A DNA stretch of 64,000 nucleotides from Gilvimarinus polysaccharolyticus (GCF_001187555.1 NZ_LFIJ01000002.1:559920-623919), one strand, 5' to 3'; shown: positions 11,664 to 22,270, numbered from the stretch's first letter. Translations and numbers: made by a program. The notes: generated from the sequence alone by a model not told the origin.

Positions 11664-13121
11664 TTAAGTCGTTAGCGAGCGCAACAGATTTTTAAAGTCT
11701 TCGCGGATATCTGAATCCAACTCTTCAAGCTCTTTAATTTTTCGACAAGCGTGCAATACAGTCGTGTGATCACGACCACCAAAAGCATCACCAATTTCAG
11801 GCAAACTATGATTAGTCAGCTGTTTTGCCAGGGCCATTGCCATCTGCCGAGGTCTCGCAACCGAGCGTGAGCGACGCTTAGATAACATGTCACCTATTTT
11901 TATCTTGTAGTAGTCACCGACTACACGTTGAATATTCTCTATGCTCACCTGCCGATCTTGTAGTGCAAGCAAATCCTTAAGCGCTTCTCGCACCAGCTCG
12001 ACATCTATAGGTCTTCCGGTGAAGTGAGCGCTCGCCATCACTCTCTTAAGCGCCCCTTCTAGCTCTCTCACATGGGAGCGGATTCGCTGTGCAATGAAAA
12101 AGGCGGCATCTTGGGGTAAATCTACACCGGCGTGAGCGGCTTTTTTCATTAAAATTGCCACGCGAGTCTCAAGCTCTGGCGGCTCAACCGCGACCGTTAG
12201 GCCCCAACCAAAGCGAGATTTTAATCGCTCCTCTAAGCCATTGATTTCTTTCGGGTAGCGGTCGCATGTCAGAATAATCTGTTGCCCACCTTCTAACAAG
12301 GAGTTAAATGTGTGAAAGAACTCCTCCTGCGAACGCTCTTTACCAGCAAAAAACTGAATATCATCAATCAACAACGCATCTACTGATCGATAATAGCGTT
12401 TAAAGTCATTAATGGCGTTTAACTGCAACGCCTTAACCATATCAGCGACAAATCGCTCAGAATGCAGATAAATAACCCTAGCATTAGGGTTTTTGTTGAT
12501 TAACGCATTACCTACCGCCTGCATTAAGTGGGTTTTACCCAACCCAACCCCACCGTAAATAAACAGCGGGTTGTAAGACCCACCAGGATTTTCCGACACC
12601 TGACGAGCAGCCGCCAAACCCAGTTGGTTAGACTTACCCTCAACAAAGCTATTAAAGGTAAAACCGCGGTTAAGATTATCCTCATGCTTTAAGCCACCAT
12701 CTACACGTGGCGACTGATCGGATGATGGTGGACTTGAGGGCGGTGGTGCGTCATTACGCGAACGACGCTCATGTAAAGAAGGGGCAGCTTCTGGTGCCAG
12801 AACCGGATCTGGAGCGGGTATCTGGCTTGCGCTAGCTTTAGGAGACAAAACATTTGACCTACCCGCACCGCCTCTAGCGGCGACAGTCACCTCTATAGCG
12901 GTTTCGGGCCCGTCTTGATAGTGCTCTGCAAGCTCTGTAATTCGGCTTAAAAACTTCTCGCTTACCCAGTCACACACAAACCGATTAGGCGCCAACAAAC
13001 ATAGCCGGTCTGCATCCGCATTTTCATCTATTTTTAGTGGACGTATCCAGGTATTAAACTGCTGCGAAGGAAGCTCCTCGCGCAAACTGGACACACAATA
13101 ATTCCACACTGAATGCGGCAA
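11664..13121 (-). CDS. dnaA: Chromosomal replication initiator DnaA
   Basis: AAA+ initiator that binds 9 bp DnaA boxes and opens oriC. The 485-residue protein starts at a TTG codon (13119-13121), preceded by a G-rich ribosome site (GGGGG); this start gives [13 protein letters not shown], which aligns with the usual gamma N terminus, and an in-frame stop lies seven codons upstream. Domain I spans about 1-85, a proline-rich linker about 86-150, then the AAA+ domain with Walker A GGVGLGKT (190-197) and Walker [10 protein letters not shown] (near 250-258), and the DNA-binding domain IV with [15 protein letters not shown]. First gene of the dnaA-dnaN-recF-gyrB operon. Confidence 0.98.
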   Translation of the reverse strand: MPHSVWNYCVSSLREELPSQQFNTWIRPLKIDENADADRLCLLAPNRFVCDWVSEKFLSRITELAEHYQDGPETAIEVTVAARGGAGRSNVLSPKASASQIPAPDPVLAPEAAPSLHERRSRNDAPPPSSPPSSDQSPRVDGGLKHEDNLNRGFTFNSFVEGKSNQLGLAAARQVSENPGGSYNPLFIYGGVGLGKTHLMQAVGNALINKNPNARVIYLHSERFVADMVKALQLNAINDFKRYYRSVDALLIDDIQFFAGKERSQEEFFHTFNSLLEGGQQIILTCDRYPKEINGLEERLKSRFGWGLTVAVEPPELETRVAILMKKAAHAGVDLPQDAAFFIAQRIRSHVRELEGALKRVMASAHFTGRPIDVELVREALKDLLALQDRQVSIENIQRVVGDYYKIKIGDMLSKRRSRSVARPRQMAMALAKQLTNHSLPEIGDAFGGRDHTTVLHACRKIKELEELDSDIREDFKNLLRSLTT

Positions 13122-13504
13122 AGCACAACCCCCAACAACTTAATTTATTCTATGTAAACGAAAGCCGAGTAGTGTACCGCCCACACCTAAAGTTATCCAC
13201 ACCCTATATTGATTATTTTTAACCACACCAAAGCCCCCAACTAAAACCAACAAACAACTCACAAAAAACTAAAAAAACCCGAAAAACCCACCCACACCGG
13301 CTACCACACAAAAAACCAAACTGTGGATAAACCTGTTAATAAACTGCTTACATCTTGCGCAAAAGCTATTAAAACTTACAAACAAACATAATCTAAGGCT
13401 AGACCTCTAATAAGATTTGCTTTAGCTCGCAGTTTTATATAAAATCGCGCCTCTTTTCACACTCAGTGTGAGCATTTGAACAAGGTAATCGGTAGGTTAG
13501 CCCC
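13122..13504. promoter_or_regulatory. dnaA-rpmH intergenic region with two DnaA boxes
   Basis: A 383 bp spacer between divergent dnaA and rpmH. It holds two perfect consensus DnaA boxes, TTATCCACA at 13193-13201 on the plus strand and its complement at 13322-13330. The stretch between them is rich in A and C on the plus strand. In pseudomonads oriC lies in this spacer; here the boxes are few and no clear AT-rich unwinding element is seen, so autoregulation of dnaA or a minor origin is equally possible. The rpmH promoter lies at its right end. Confidence 0.7.
13416..13443 (+). promoter_or_regulatory. Probable sigma70 promoter of rpmH-rnpA
   Basis: A possible -35 TTTGCT (13416-13421) and a -10 TATAAA (13438-13443) are separated by 16 bases, about 60 bases before the rpmH start. 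The match is moderate. Confidence 0.45.
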
Positions 13505-13639
13505 ATGAAAAGAACATTCCAGCCCAGCGTATTAAAGCGCGCGCGCACCCACGGTTTTCGTGCTCGTACAGCCACTAAAGGTGGTCGTGCTGTATTGGCT
13601 CGTCGTCGTGCCAAAGGTCGCAGCAGCTTAGCTGTTTAA
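13505..13639 (+). CDS. rpmH: Ribosomal protein bL34
   Basis: A 44-residue, strongly basic protein starting [18 protein letters not shown] and ending KGRSSLAV. The sequence MKRTFQPS and the basic [14 protein letters not shown] core are diagnostic of large-subunit protein bL34. It is too short for most gene callers' default lists but its identity is clear, and its place upstream of rnpA and divergent from dnaA is the standard arrangement. Confidence 0.98.
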   Translation: MKRTFQPSVLKRARTHGFRARTATKGGRAVLARRRAKGRSSLAV

Positions 13640-13663
13640 GCCTTTAGTAACGCGTGCGACCGC

Positions 13664-13710
13664 AAAAGGCACCGCTATAGATCTTCACAAGATTTATAGC
13701 GGTGCCTTTT
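13664..13710 (+). terminator. Long hairpin between rpmH and rnpA
   Basis: Perfect 16 bp arms 13664-13679 and 13695-13710 (AAAAGGCACCGCTATA and complement). The loop can pair further (ATCTT with AAGAT), giving a stem above 20 bp. It ends in TTTT and lies 25 bases after rpmH and 45 before rnpA. It probably acts as a partial terminator or RNA-processing site that lets rpmH be made in excess over rnpA. Confidence 0.8.
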
Positions 13711-13754
13711 GCCGTTTGTGATTTTATAACTAAGACCTCCCGAGGCAACAACCT

Positions 13755-14144
13755 GTGAGCAGCTACGCTTTTACTAAAGCCGTGCGACTACTGAAGTCCG
13801 CAGACTTTCAGGCCGTGTTTGCCAATGCCCCGTATCGTGCTTCCCACCAACACCTATTAATACTGTCCCGTGCCAATAATCTAGATCACGCACGCCTTGG
13901 TTTGGTAATAGGGAAAAAAAACATTCGCTTAGCTGTAAATAGAAACTACGTTAAGCGCCATATTCGTGAAAGTTTTCGCCACCACCAGCAACAATTACAA
14001 GGTTTAGATGTTATTGTACTGGCACGCAAGGGTATGGATGAATGTGACGGTAAGAGCATCGAAAAAATGCTAGCAAAACAATGGCAAAGAATCGCCCGCA
14101 AGCGCGATCAGGCCGCAGCAACACCGCAGGATACATCTGCGTGA
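13755..14144 (+). CDS. rnpA: Ribonuclease P protein component
   Basis: Protein subunit of RNase P, which matures tRNA 5' ends together with the rnpB RNA (not in this window). The 129-residue basic protein starts at GTG with a GAGG ribosome site and has the RNR signature AVNRNYVKRHIRESF. The stop codon overlaps the GTG start of yidD (GTGA), so the two are translationally coupled. Confidence 0.96.
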   Translation: MSSYAFTKAVRLLKSADFQAVFANAPYRASHQHLLILSRANNLDHARLGLVIGKKNIRLAVNRNYVKRHIRESFRHHQQQLQGLDVIVLARKGMDECDGKSIEKMLAKQWQRIARKRDQAAATPQDTSA

Positions 14145-14392
14145 GCTGGCTCGCCGTTAAGCTTATACATATTTACCGCTATCTATTAAGCCCTTGGGTG
14201 GGTAATCAATGTCGTTTTTACCCCACCTGCTCGCACTACAGCGAAGAGGCTATTAATCGGTTTGGCTTTATTAAGGGGGTTTATTTAACCTTCTGCCGCC
14301 TTTTAAAGTGTCATCCTTGGCACCCTGGTGGCTTTGACCCAATACCTGACAACAACTTAACTAAATCGCAGACTACAAATGGCAAAGATTAA
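14141..14392 (+). CDS. yidD: Membrane protein insertion efficiency factor YidD
   Basis: Small membrane-associated protein that helps YidC-dependent insertion. The start is placed at GTG 14141, which overlaps the rnpA stop and gives 83 residues, the usual size; an upstream ATG at 14081 would add 20 residues lying entirely within rnpA. The family core is seen: IYRYLLSPWVGNQCRFYPTC, SHYSEEAI, and CHPWHPGGFDPIP. Its end overlaps the yidC start by 14 bases. Confidence 0.93.
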   Translation: MSWLAVKLIHIYRYLLSPWVGNQCRFYPTCSHYSEEAINRFGFIKGVYLTFCRLLKCHPWHPGGFDPIPDNNLTKSQTTNGKD

Positions 14393-16058
14393 TATAGATT
14401 GGCAAAAGAACTTATTAATGGTGGCAATGGCTGCCGTTGTTATTATGTTGATAATGCGCTGGGATGAGGCAAAACAAGCTCGAGTGCCCACCGAATCGGT
14501 AGCGACGGCTAGCACCAACGCCGATCAGTCTATACCAACAGCGTTTGCCGAAACTGCAACCGATGTTCCAGACCTTGTATCGGCCACAACCGACAGCGAC
14601 GGTGGAAAACCTGCGGCAAGCAAAGCCACTATCCGTGTTGTAACCGATTCGCTTGAGGTTAGTATCGATACTTTGGGGGGAGACATTAGTCGTGTCGCGT
14701 TGCCTCGCCACCTTGCTCATATTGATACACCCGACGACCCTTTTGTGTTGATACACAGTACTGCAGGCCATACCTATGCCGTACAAAGTGGACTAGTAGG
14801 TAAAAATGGCACAGATAGCAGTAAAGGACGGCCGACCTTTACCTCCAGCGCCAATCAATACACCTTGCAAGACGACCAAGACAGTTTGGTAGTTGATCTT
14901 AATCTCGATCAAAATGGTGTGAAAATCACCAAGCGCTTTACCTTTCACCGCGGCGAATATCGTGTTGATATCGATTACCTAATCGACAACACCAGCAGCA
15001 ACCCATGGCAGGCTAGTTTATACGGACAAATTAAACGCGACAGCCATGAACCCGATTCTGATACCGGTATTGGCATGAAACCGTTTGTCGGGGCAGCACT
15101 TACCACCAACGATAAACGCTACAAGAAATTTAGTTTTGATGACCTGCAAGATAAGAAGTTTGAAACTCAGATACAAGGTGGCTGGGTTTCTATGGTGCAA
15201 CACTACTTTATCAGTGCTTGGATACCGAATGCTGAATCGCAAAACAACTTCTTTTTACGTCAACAAGGTCGTAACGATTTATACCTCTTAGGCTTTACCA
15301 GCGAGGCATTAACTGTACCAGCTAACAGCGAAGGTAAAATTCACGCACAGTTTTACGCCGGCCCTAAAGACACCGCCAAACTAGAAGAAATTGCCCCCTA
15401 CTTAGACCTTACCGTAGATTACGGTTGGCTCTGGTGGTTAGCTAAGCCAATGTTTAGCGTTTTAGATTATTTGCACGATGTAATTGGCAACTGGGGTTTA
15501 TCAATTATTGCCCTGACAATTATAATTAAAGCAATATTCTTTAAGCTAAGCGCCACCAGTTACCGCTCTATGGCGCGGATGCGTAAGCTTGCACCTAAAA
15601 TGAAAGAGCTAAAAGAACGCTATGGCGACGATCGACAAAAAATGTCGCAAGAAACCATGAAGCTCTATAAAACCGAAAAAGTGAACCCATTGGGTGGCTG
15701 TTTACCCATGCTGGTACAGATGCCGGTGTTCTTATCGCTTTATTGGGTGCTGATGGAATCGGTCGAACTGCGCCACACTCCGTTTTTGTGGATGCTCGAT
15801 TTGTCGGTTAAAGATCCAATCTTTGTGCTGCCATTATTAATGGGCTTTACCATGTGGCTCACCATGCGTTTAAGCCCAACACCGCCCGATCCAATGCAAG
15901 CCAAAATCATGCAATTTATGCCGGTGGTATTTACCGCTATGTTCTTGTGGTTTCCGGCGGGTTTAGTACTTTACTGGGTAACCAACAACACCTTGTCGTT
16001 CTTACAACAAATGTATATTACTAAGCAGATCGACAAAGCGGATGCCGCTAAAAGCTAG
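14379..16058 (+). CDS. yidC: Membrane protein insertase YidC
   Basis: Inner-membrane insertase (Oxa1 family) that works alone or with SecYEG; the F-type ATPase c subunit, also encoded in this window, is a classical client. The 559-residue protein has an N-terminal anchor (about 10-28), a large periplasmic P1 domain (about 60-340), and the conserved core from about 360, including [18 protein letters not shown], the cytoplasmic hairpin with [13 protein letters not shown], and [19 protein letters not shown]. It ends in hydrophobic helices and KQIDKA. mnmE starts two bases after its stop. Confidence 0.97.
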   Translation: MAKINIDWQKNLLMVAMAAVVIMLIMRWDEAKQARVPTESVATASTNADQSIPTAFAETATDVPDLVSATTDSDGGKPAASKATIRVVTDSLEVSIDTLGGDISRVALPRHLAHIDTPDDPFVLIHSTAGHTYAVQSGLVGKNGTDSSKGRPTFTSSANQYTLQDDQDSLVVDLNLDQNGVKITKRFTFHRGEYRVDIDYLIDNTSSNPWQASLYGQIKRDSHEPDSDTGIGMKPFVGAALTTNDKRYKKFSFDDLQDKKFETQIQGGWVSMVQHYFISAWIPNAESQNNFFLRQQGRNDLYLLGFTSEALTVPANSEGKIHAQFYAGPKDTAKLEEIAPYLDLTVDYGWLWWLAKPMFSVLDYLHDVIGNWGLSIIALTIIIKAIFFKLSATSYRSMARMRKLAPKMKELKERYGDDRQKMSQETMKLYKTEKVNPLGGCLPMLVQMPVFLSLYWVLMESVELRHTPFLWMLDLSVKDPIFVLPLLMGFTMWLTMRLSPTPPDPMQAKIMQFMPVVFTAMFLWFPAGLVLYWVTNNTLSFLQQMYITKQIDKADAAKS

Positions 16059-16060
16059 CT

Positions 16061-17419
16061 ATGTACGCCAGTAACGACACCATTGCTGCCATCGCTACCG
16101 CCCCCGGGCGCGGCGGTGTCGGCATTGTCCGCGTCTCTGGGCCGCAAGCGGCTCATATCGCCAAGGCCATCACGGGTCAACCTCTGTCCCCTCGCTACGC
16201 CCATTACCTCCCCTTTAGCGACGCGCAACAGCGTGAAGTAGACCAAGGGATAGCGTTATACTTTCCAGGCCCCCACTCGTTTACCGGCGAAGATGTGTTA
16301 GAACTGCAAGGCCACGGCGGACCGGTAGTGCTAGGACTGTTGCTCGAGGCGGTTAAGCATCACGGCGCACGAATGGCCAGACCTGGAGAGTTTTCCGAAC
16401 GTGCCTTCTTAAACGACAAGCTGGACCTCGCTCAAGCCGAAGCCATTGCCGATTTAATCGAAGCAAGCTCCGAGCAAGCCGCACGCAATGCCTTAAGTTC
16501 ACTGCAGGGCGTTTTCTCCGATCAAGTTCACGCATTGGTGGAAGCCCTAATCGCGCTGCGTATTTACGTTGAAGCCGCTATCGACTTCCCAGAGGAAGAG
16601 ATCGACTTTCTTAGCGACGGTAAAGTACAGCGCGATCTAGACACCATTGTTGCTGATCTAGACAAACTCATCATTCGTGCTCGCCAAGGACAATTAGTCC
16701 GTGACGGCATGCGCGTCGTAATCGCCGGCAAGCCCAACGCGGGTAAATCTAGCTTATTAAATGCCTTGGTCGAACGCGACAGCGCTATCGTCACCGATAT
16801 TGCCGGTACCACTCGTGATGTTCTTAAAGAACATATTCACATTGACGGTATGCCACTGCATATTATTGACACTGCCGGCTTACGCGAAGCCTCGGACGCA
16901 GTAGAAAAGATCGGTATCGAACGCGCTTGGTCTGAAATCGATCTAGCCGATCGTATTATTCTATTAATAGACGCACAAGAAGCGCTAGATCACCCCAACT
17001 GGCAACCCGAGAACGTTTGGCCAGAGTTTACCGATCGCTTACAACACTCGAACAAAGTTAGTGTGGTGTATAACAAAGTCGATTTGATCGATGAGACACA
17101 ACTGCCGCAGAATTCAGTGCGTATTAGTGCCAAAACCGGTTTAGGAATTAACAGCTTAAAAGCGCATTTAAAATCCTGTATGGGCTACCAAAGCACGACA
17201 GAAGGCACCTTTACAGCCCGGCAACGACACCTAGACGCGCTGGCCGCCGCAGCTAACTGCTTAACCCAAGGCGCCGAGCAGCTCGCCTTACACGCCGCCG
17301 GTGAGCTGCTGGCCGAAGATTTACGCGAGGCACAAAACCAATTGTCTGAAATCACCGGGGAATTCACTCCCGATGATTTATTAGGACGAATATTTTCAAG
17401 CTTTTGTATTGGTAAATAA
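16061..17419 (+). CDS. mnmE: tRNA modification GTPase MnmE
   Basis: GTPase that, in complex with MnmG (19652-21547), places the 5-carboxymethylaminomethyl group on wobble U34 of several tRNAs. The 452-residue protein has the N-terminal tetrahydrofolate-binding domain ([16 protein letters not shown]), a GTPase domain inserted at about 215-375 with [30 protein letters not shown] and NKVD, and the required C-terminal FCIGK with its catalytic cysteine. The partner mnmG is not adjacent; about 2.2 kb with two minus-strand genes and the oriC-like region separate them. Confidence 0.97.
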   Translation: MYASNDTIAAIATAPGRGGVGIVRVSGPQAAHIAKAITGQPLSPRYAHYLPFSDAQQREVDQGIALYFPGPHSFTGEDVLELQGHGGPVVLGLLLEAVKHHGARMARPGEFSERAFLNDKLDLAQAEAIADLIEASSEQAARNALSSLQGVFSDQVHALVEALIALRIYVEAAIDFPEEEIDFLSDGKVQRDLDTIVADLDKLIIRARQGQLVRDGMRVVIAGKPNAGKSSLLNALVERDSAIVTDIAGTTRDVLKEHIHIDGMPLHIIDTAGLREASDAVEKIGIERAWSEIDLADRIILLIDAQEALDHPNWQPENVWPEFTDRLQHSNKVSVVYNKVDLIDETQLPQNSVRISAKTGLGINSLKAHLKSCMGYQSTTEGTFTARQRHLDALAAAANCLTQGAEQLALHAAGELLAEDLREAQNQLSEITGEFTPDDLLGRIFSSFCIGK

Positions 17420-17536
17420 CAACAATTGGCGAATAAACCATACAACCAAAGCAAAAACTAAGTTTTTTAATATCTATCACCATTAGTATAATGGTGCTCA
17501 GCAAACGAAAAATCTTAAAACCAACGGGGTGTCTAT

Positions 17537-17564
17537 CTAGGTGTTTTAGCCTAGGTGTTTTAGC
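17537..17564 (+). repeat. Perfect tandem repeat, 14 bp twice
   Basis: CTAGGTGTTTTAGC occurs twice back to back (17537-17550 and 17551-17564), just downstream of the convergent ends of mnmE and the XRE gene. It may be part of a terminator region or a replication-slippage product; no function is assigned. Confidence 0.7.
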
Positions 17565-17585
17565 ACCGCAGATGTAATCTTAAGG

Positions 17586-18080
17586 TTAAAGTTTGCGCCC
17601 CAAACGCTTTTCGACACGCTTCTTTTCCCACTTTGGGCCAAAAAAATTAAAGCACTCATAAACATTTAACCCCTGCAGTAATAACCCTCCCCCCCAACCA
17701 ACTGCTGGCCACCAAGCCCAAATGTAACCTGGAGAGGTCATCCAGTTAACAAAGAACAAAAATGGGATTACCACAAAGTAAGTTAAAATACTGGTGTAAA
17801 ACGCTTTGATATCTCTAACGTACTCAATAGCCTGCTGGTCTTGTTGTTCGGTTTGTTCATGATTTTCGATTTCTGAATTAGCTGCATATTCCATCGTATT
17901 ATCCTCAATTTGCCACTGACTTATATCAACACCAAATACCGAGGCAAGAGCGTTACGCGATTCAAGTGACGGGGATTGTCCGCGCTCCAACCGCTGAATA
18001 GTACGAATACTAAGCCCCGCTAATTCTGCCAGTTGCTCTTGTGACCAACCTTTCTGCAGTCTTAATTTACGCACATTCAT
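17586..18080 (-). CDS. XRE-type HTH protein with 2TM domain
   Basis: A 164-residue protein with a Cro/C1-type helix-turn-helix at residues 1-60 (KLRLQKGWSQEQLAELAGLS, then IRTIQRLERG), an acidic Q-rich linker (about 62-85), and a C-terminal 2TM domain with two hydrophobic helices (about 92-112 and 120-140) followed by a basic tail. This layout suggests a membrane-tethered DNA-binding regulator. Start at ATG 18080, with AGGGAG upstream. It sits between mnmE and the oriC-like region; targets are unknown. Confidence 0.8.
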   Translation of the reverse strand: MNVRKLRLQKGWSQEQLAELAGLSIRTIQRLERGQSPSLESRNALASVFGVDISQWQIEDNTMEYAANSEIENHEQTEQQDQQAIEYVRDIKAFYTSILTYFVVIPFLFFVNWMTSPGYIWAWWPAVGWGGGLLLQGLNVYECFNFFGPKWEKKRVEKRLGRKL

Positions 18081-18185
18081 CTTCGATCTCCCTTAGAATT
18101 GGTATACAAAGTGTGCCCTAATCAATACCGACAATGGAACGTCACCTACCGGACAGCAATATGACAATCTAATAAAAACAATAAC

Positions 18186-19049
18186 TTAGGTTAGCTCTGA
18201 AAGCGAAATCGTTTTGACCATCGACTGCACCGAACTTAAATATTGGTCACCAAATAAATTAAGATGATTTAAAAAATGGTACAAGTTATACAGCGACTCA
18301 CGTTTTTGCCAGCCCTCTGGTAATGACCAAGTATCATTATAACTTTGATAAAAATCATGCCCAAAACCACCAAACATTAAACTAAACGCTATGTCTGTCT
18401 CACGATCACCATAGTAACTAGCCGGGTCAAAAAGTACCGGTTGGCCATTAGCTAAGTAGCTTTTATTGCCAGCCCACAGATCACCGTGTAATAAAGAGGG
18501 GGGGGGATTATGCCCTTGTAACAGCCGATCACTGCTCGCTTTTAATTGTTCAACCTCTCCCCCTAGAGCATAACCTGCCTTCATGGCTAAGCTGATTTGA
18601 GGGAGTAATCGACGGGACCACCAAAACTCTGCCCAACGATCACACCAACTATTAAGCTGCCTGGTTCGACCAATGTAATTGTTATAATCCAAACCATAGC
18701 GCTTAGATTGGCTCTTATGCAGCTGCGCCAATTGCTGGCCAAGAGCTGACTCATCGCCCATAGCCGTTAGCGTTAAATACTCTAAAACCAGTACACCAAG
18801 CCCTTCTAATACCCCATAACCGACAACCTTTGGGGTTATCAAATGACTCTTGTTGAATAAGTTTAAGTTGCGAGCTTCAAGCTCAAGTAACTCAGGGTTT
18901 ATGTTTAACTTAATAAAATAGCTTTTTTTAGAGGCACTATTAGCCTTAAAGCACTCGTTAATATCCCCGCCTATCACTCGCTCAATGCTAGATTCCTGTA
19001 AAAACAGACTGAATTTCTCGCTTATTTGGCGAAAAATAGCGTTATTCAT
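18186..19049 (-). CDS. Fructosamine kinase family protein
   Basis: A 287-residue protein of the fructosamine/ketosamine kinase family (aminoglycoside-phosphotransferase fold), which phosphorylates sugars attached to lysines and thereby helps remove glycation. The catalytic loop LLHGDLWAGN and the metal-binding DPASYYGDRETDIAF motif are intact, with the typical C-terminal YNLYHFLNHLNLFG. A run of nine C residues on the coding strand (18498-18506) encodes Pro-Pro-Pro just before the catalytic loop and is a possible slippage site. It is transcribed away from the oriC-like region. Confidence 0.88.
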   Translation of the reverse strand: MNNAIFRQISEKFSLFLQESSIERVIGGDINECFKANSASKKSYFIKLNINPELLELEARNLNLFNKSHLITPKVVGYGVLEGLGVLVLEYLTLTAMGDESALGQQLAQLHKSQSKRYGLDYNNYIGRTRQLNSWCDRWAEFWWSRRLLPQISLAMKAGYALGGEVEQLKASSDRLLQGHNPPPSLLHGDLWAGNKSYLANGQPVLFDPASYYGDRETDIAFSLMFGGFGHDFYQSYNDTWSLPEGWQKRESLYNLYHFLNHLNLFGDQYLSSVQSMVKTISLSELT

Positions 19050-19140
19050 TATTTTTACCTTTTTTTTAAAAATAATTTTTAGGGGATAAACCCACTCTAA
19101 CCGCTGGTAAAGACGGAATATAGAAAGTTGTTACTGGTAT

Positions 19141-19620
19141 TAGGATAAGGTTATCCACAGATCACAATGGCTATAAACGTTAACTTACGAGTGTTATCCA
19201 CATTCATTCACAGGTTTATCCCATAAGCGATTGTTTTACTGTAGGTTTTGATTGTTTTTTCAACAACATTTAAACAAACCCTGTGTAACGTTCAGGAAAA
19301 ACCTGAAGGTGGAATTGTGGGTAAGTTGGAAGTTTTTATTTCAGTGGATAAGTGGCACTTTAGTCCCCAGCTTAATAACCTTGTTTTAGCAGCTTCCAAG
19401 CAGTAACTTTGCGTGCTTATACTTACCATAACCAACTGTTTTATATAATAAAATTATGCTTTTCCACAGATTTTGTTGGCCCTAATAGTTACTATAAGTT
19501 TAATCTTTTAAACATATATATTTATATAAATAATTATTTAAGTAATTTAATAGATTAATTCTATGCGATTAAATATTGAACATGTTTTGTACAAGCACGC
19601 TAAGCACCCTATAATGCTCG
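19141..19620. other. oriC: Probable chromosomal replication origin oriC
   Basis: A non-coding stretch between the fructosamine kinase gene and mnmG. It contains perfect DnaA boxes TTATCCACA at 19151-19159 and 19194-19202, one-mismatch boxes at 19316-19324 (minus), 19343-19351 (minus) and 19460-19468 (plus), and weaker TTATCCCAT at 19216-19224. An AT-rich block at about 19500-19580 follows, suitable as the unwinding element. Position next to mnmG (gidA) is the same as in enterobacteria. Only one GATC site (19160-19163) was seen, unlike the Escherichia coli origin. Inference from sequence; no skew analysis was run. Confidence 0.82.
19587..19615 (+). promoter_or_regulatory. Sigma70 promoter of mnmG
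   Basis: TTGTAC (19587-19592), a 17-base spacer and a perfect TATAAT (19610-19615), 37 bases before the mnmG start. It directly borders the AT-rich part of the oriC candidate, so transcription from it could influence origin opening, as proposed for gidA in Escherichia coli. Confidence 0.8.
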
Positions 19621-19651
19621 CCCTTTTCACGTACGGCAGCTAAGAGGCCTT

Positions 19652-21547
19652 ATGAATTTTCCCGAGCGTTTTGATGTGATTGTCATTGGCGGCGGCCACG
19701 CAGGCACAGAGGCCTGTTTGGCTTCGGCGCGCATGGGGTGTCGCACTTTGCTGCTAACGCACAACATCGAAACTCTGGGGCAGATGTCGTGTAACCCAGC
19801 GATCGGTGGAATTGGCAAAAGCCATTTGGTCAAAGAGATCGACGCTCTTGGTGGCGCTATGGCACTTGCAACTGATGCCGGGGGGATTCAATTTCGCGTA
19901 CTTAATGCCCGCAAAGGCCCCGCCGTACGGGCCACACGCGCTCAAGCCGATCGGGTGTTATACAAAGCTGCAATTCGACAAATATTAGAAAATCAGCCCA
20001 ACCTATGGATCTTCCAGCAAGCGGTTGACGATTTGATTGTCGAGCAAGATCAAGTTCGCGGTGCGATTACTCAGATGGGCCTTAAGTTTTATGCCAATCA
20101 AGTGGTGCTAACGGCTGGGACGTTTCTTGGTGGTTTAATTCATATTGGTATGCAAAATCACAGCGGTGGACGCGCCGGAGATCCGCCAGCTCAAGCGTTA
20201 TCACAACGCTTGCGGGAATACCCATTGCGGGTTGATCGCTTAAAAACCGGTACGCCACCGCGCATTGATGCCAAAACGGTCGATTTTAGTGAGCTACAAG
20301 AACAATGGGGCGATGAGCCGCGCCCCGTAATGTCCGTGCGTGGTAATCGTGAGATGCAACCCGAGCAAGTTTGCTGCTGGATTACCCATACCAACGAGCA
20401 AACCCACGAAATTATTCGTGGCGGATTAGATCGCTCGCCCATGTACTCGGGCGTGATCGAAGGTATCGGACCGCGCTATTGCCCATCGATTGAAGATAAG
20501 ATTCATCGCTTTGCCGATAAATCGAGCCACCAAATATTTATTGAGCCGGAAGGCTTAACCACCCATGAGCTCTACCCCAATGGTATCTCCACCAGCTTGC
20601 CGTTTGACGTGCAAATGAACCTAGTACGCTCGATTAAAGGTTTTGAAAATGCCCATATCATGCGTCCAGGTTACGCTATCGAGTACGATTATTTTAATCC
20701 ACAAGATTTAAAATATTCGCTAGAAACCAAAGTGATAGGCGGGTTGTATTTTGCGGGCCAAATTAACGGCACCACCGGTTACGAAGAGGCTGGTGCGCAG
20801 GGGTTACTGGCAGGGTTAAACGCCGCGCGCCGCGCTCGCGAGCAGGATGCTTGGTGCCCGCGCCGCGACGAAGCTTACATTGGCGTATTGGTCGATGATT
20901 TAATTACCATGGGTACCCGTGAGCCTTATCGAATGTTTACCAGTCGCGCCGAATATCGTTTGTTGTTGCGAGAAGATAACGCCGATATGCGATTAACCGA
21001 AACGGGTCGAGAGTTGGGCTTGGTCGATGATGCTCACTGGCAAGCATTTTGCGATAAGCGCGAAGCGGTAACGGTAGAGCGTCAACGATTACAAGATACC
21101 TGGGTGCAAGCGGGCTCTGCTGCGGCTAAACAGTTGGAGGGTAAAGTGCGCTCTAACCTTACCCATGAATACAGTTTGTTCGATTTACTTAAGCGTCCCG
21201 AGCTTAAGTATCACGATATAGCCCAGCTTGCGGGTAAGTCTGAAGTTAGCGAGGCAGTGGCCGAGCAGATCGAGATTGACGCTAAATACTCGGGTTATAT
21301 TAGTCGTCAGCAAGAAGAGATTGATCGTTTGCGCGCTCACGAGAATACTCGTTTCCCTGATGATTTTGATTTTAATGCGGTAGAAGGCTTGTCTAACGAA
21401 GTAAAACAAAAGCTCAGTGACACTCGCCCTGAAACCCTAGCCCGCGCTCAGCGTATTCCTGGTGTTACCCCGGCGGCGGTATCACTACTGTTGGTGTACT
21501 TAAAAAAACGTGGGTTACTTAAGCGCGAGCAAGCAAAGGCGAGTTAA
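19652..21547 (+). CDS. mnmG: tRNA uridine-5-carboxymethylaminomethyl modification enzyme MnmG
   Basis: FAD- and NADH-dependent partner of MnmE in wobble uridine modification. The 631-residue protein starts [18 protein letters not shown], showing the dinucleotide-binding GGGHAGTEA, and carries [48 protein letters not shown] and the C-terminal helical part ending [19 protein letters not shown]. Length and motifs fit the family. The stop overlaps the rsmG start (TAATG), so the two are coupled. Confidence 0.98.
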   Translation: MNFPERFDVIVIGGGHAGTEACLASARMGCRTLLLTHNIETLGQMSCNPAIGGIGKSHLVKEIDALGGAMALATDAGGIQFRVLNARKGPAVRATRAQADRVLYKAAIRQILENQPNLWIFQQAVDDLIVEQDQVRGAITQMGLKFYANQVVLTAGTFLGGLIHIGMQNHSGGRAGDPPAQALSQRLREYPLRVDRLKTGTPPRIDAKTVDFSELQEQWGDEPRPVMSVRGNREMQPEQVCCWITHTNEQTHEIIRGGLDRSPMYSGVIEGIGPRYCPSIEDKIHRFADKSSHQIFIEPEGLTTHELYPNGISTSLPFDVQMNLVRSIKGFENAHIMRPGYAIEYDYFNPQDLKYSLETKVIGGLYFAGQINGTTGYEEAGAQGLLAGLNAARRAREQDAWCPRRDEAYIGVLVDDLITMGTREPYRMFTSRAEYRLLLREDNADMRLTETGRELGLVDDAHWQAFCDKREAVTVERQRLQDTWVQAGSAAAKQLEGKVRSNLTHEYSLFDLLKRPELKYHDIAQLAGKSEVSEAVAEQIEIDAKYSGYISRQQEEIDRLRAHENTRFPDDFDFNAVEGLSNEVKQKLSDTRPETLARAQRIPGVTPAAVSLLLVYLKKRGLLKREQAKAS

Positions 21548-22185
21548 TGGCACATCGAGATCAACACCGACGCCAGCTGTGTGCGGGCATTAAAACATTG
21601 GGGTTAACCCTAAGTGATGTACAGATCGAGCAACTGCTTGATTATATCGCTGAGTTTGCCAAGTGGAACCGCGCTTATAATTTGTCGGCGGTACGCAACA
21701 TTGACGATATGGTGGTGCGCCACTTGCTTGACTCCTTAGCTGTGGTGCCGCATGTAACCGGTCAACGATTAATCGATGTTGGAACTGGCGGGGGCCTGCC
21801 GGGTATCCCTTTAGCTATTTGTTATCCAGATAAGCAGTTCACCCTGCTTGATAGCAACGGTAAAAAAACACGCTTTATTTTTCACGTTAAAACCCTGTTG
21901 GAGTTAACCAATGTGACGGTAGAGAACTGTCGAGTAGAATCGCTGCAACCGGAACAGTTGTTTGATGGTGTGATCAGTCGCGCCTTTGCCAGTCTTGCGG
22001 ATATGACTGGCTGGTGTCAGCATCTATTGACCGCGGATGGGCTGTTTTACGCTATGAAGGGCCAGCTTCCCGAGGCCGAATTGCAGGCGATCGCCAAGCA
22101 TTACTCGCTTGCCGAGCGTATCGAGCTACAGGTGCCAGGTGAAGCTGGTGAACGTCACCTGTTGTTACTGCGCCGCGCGGTTTAA
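21547..22185 (+). CDS. rsmG: 16S rRNA (guanine527-N7)-methyltransferase RsmG
   Basis: Rossmann-fold methyltransferase that makes m7G527 in 16S rRNA; loss gives low-level streptomycin resistance in other species. The 212-residue protein has the family N terminus, AKWNRAYNLSAVRN, HLLDSLAV, the SAM motif DVGTGGGLPGIPLAI, and SRAFASLADM. It overlaps mnmG by one base and precedes parA by 85 bases. Confidence 0.96.
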   Translation: MAHRDQHRRQLCAGIKTLGLTLSDVQIEQLLDYIAEFAKWNRAYNLSAVRNIDDMVVRHLLDSLAVVPHVTGQRLIDVGTGGGLPGIPLAICYPDKQFTLLDSNGKKTRFIFHVKTLLELTNVTVENCRVESLQPEQLFDGVISRAFASLADMTGWCQHLLTADGLFYAMKGQLPEAELQAIAKHYSLAERIELQVPGEAGERHLLLLRRAV

Positions 22186-22270
22186 TGTTCGCTTAGCTTG
22201 CCGATGCGTGGTAACTGCCACACAATAAGCGCCTTGTTAAACCAGAAGACCAAATTATAAGGATACCAAC

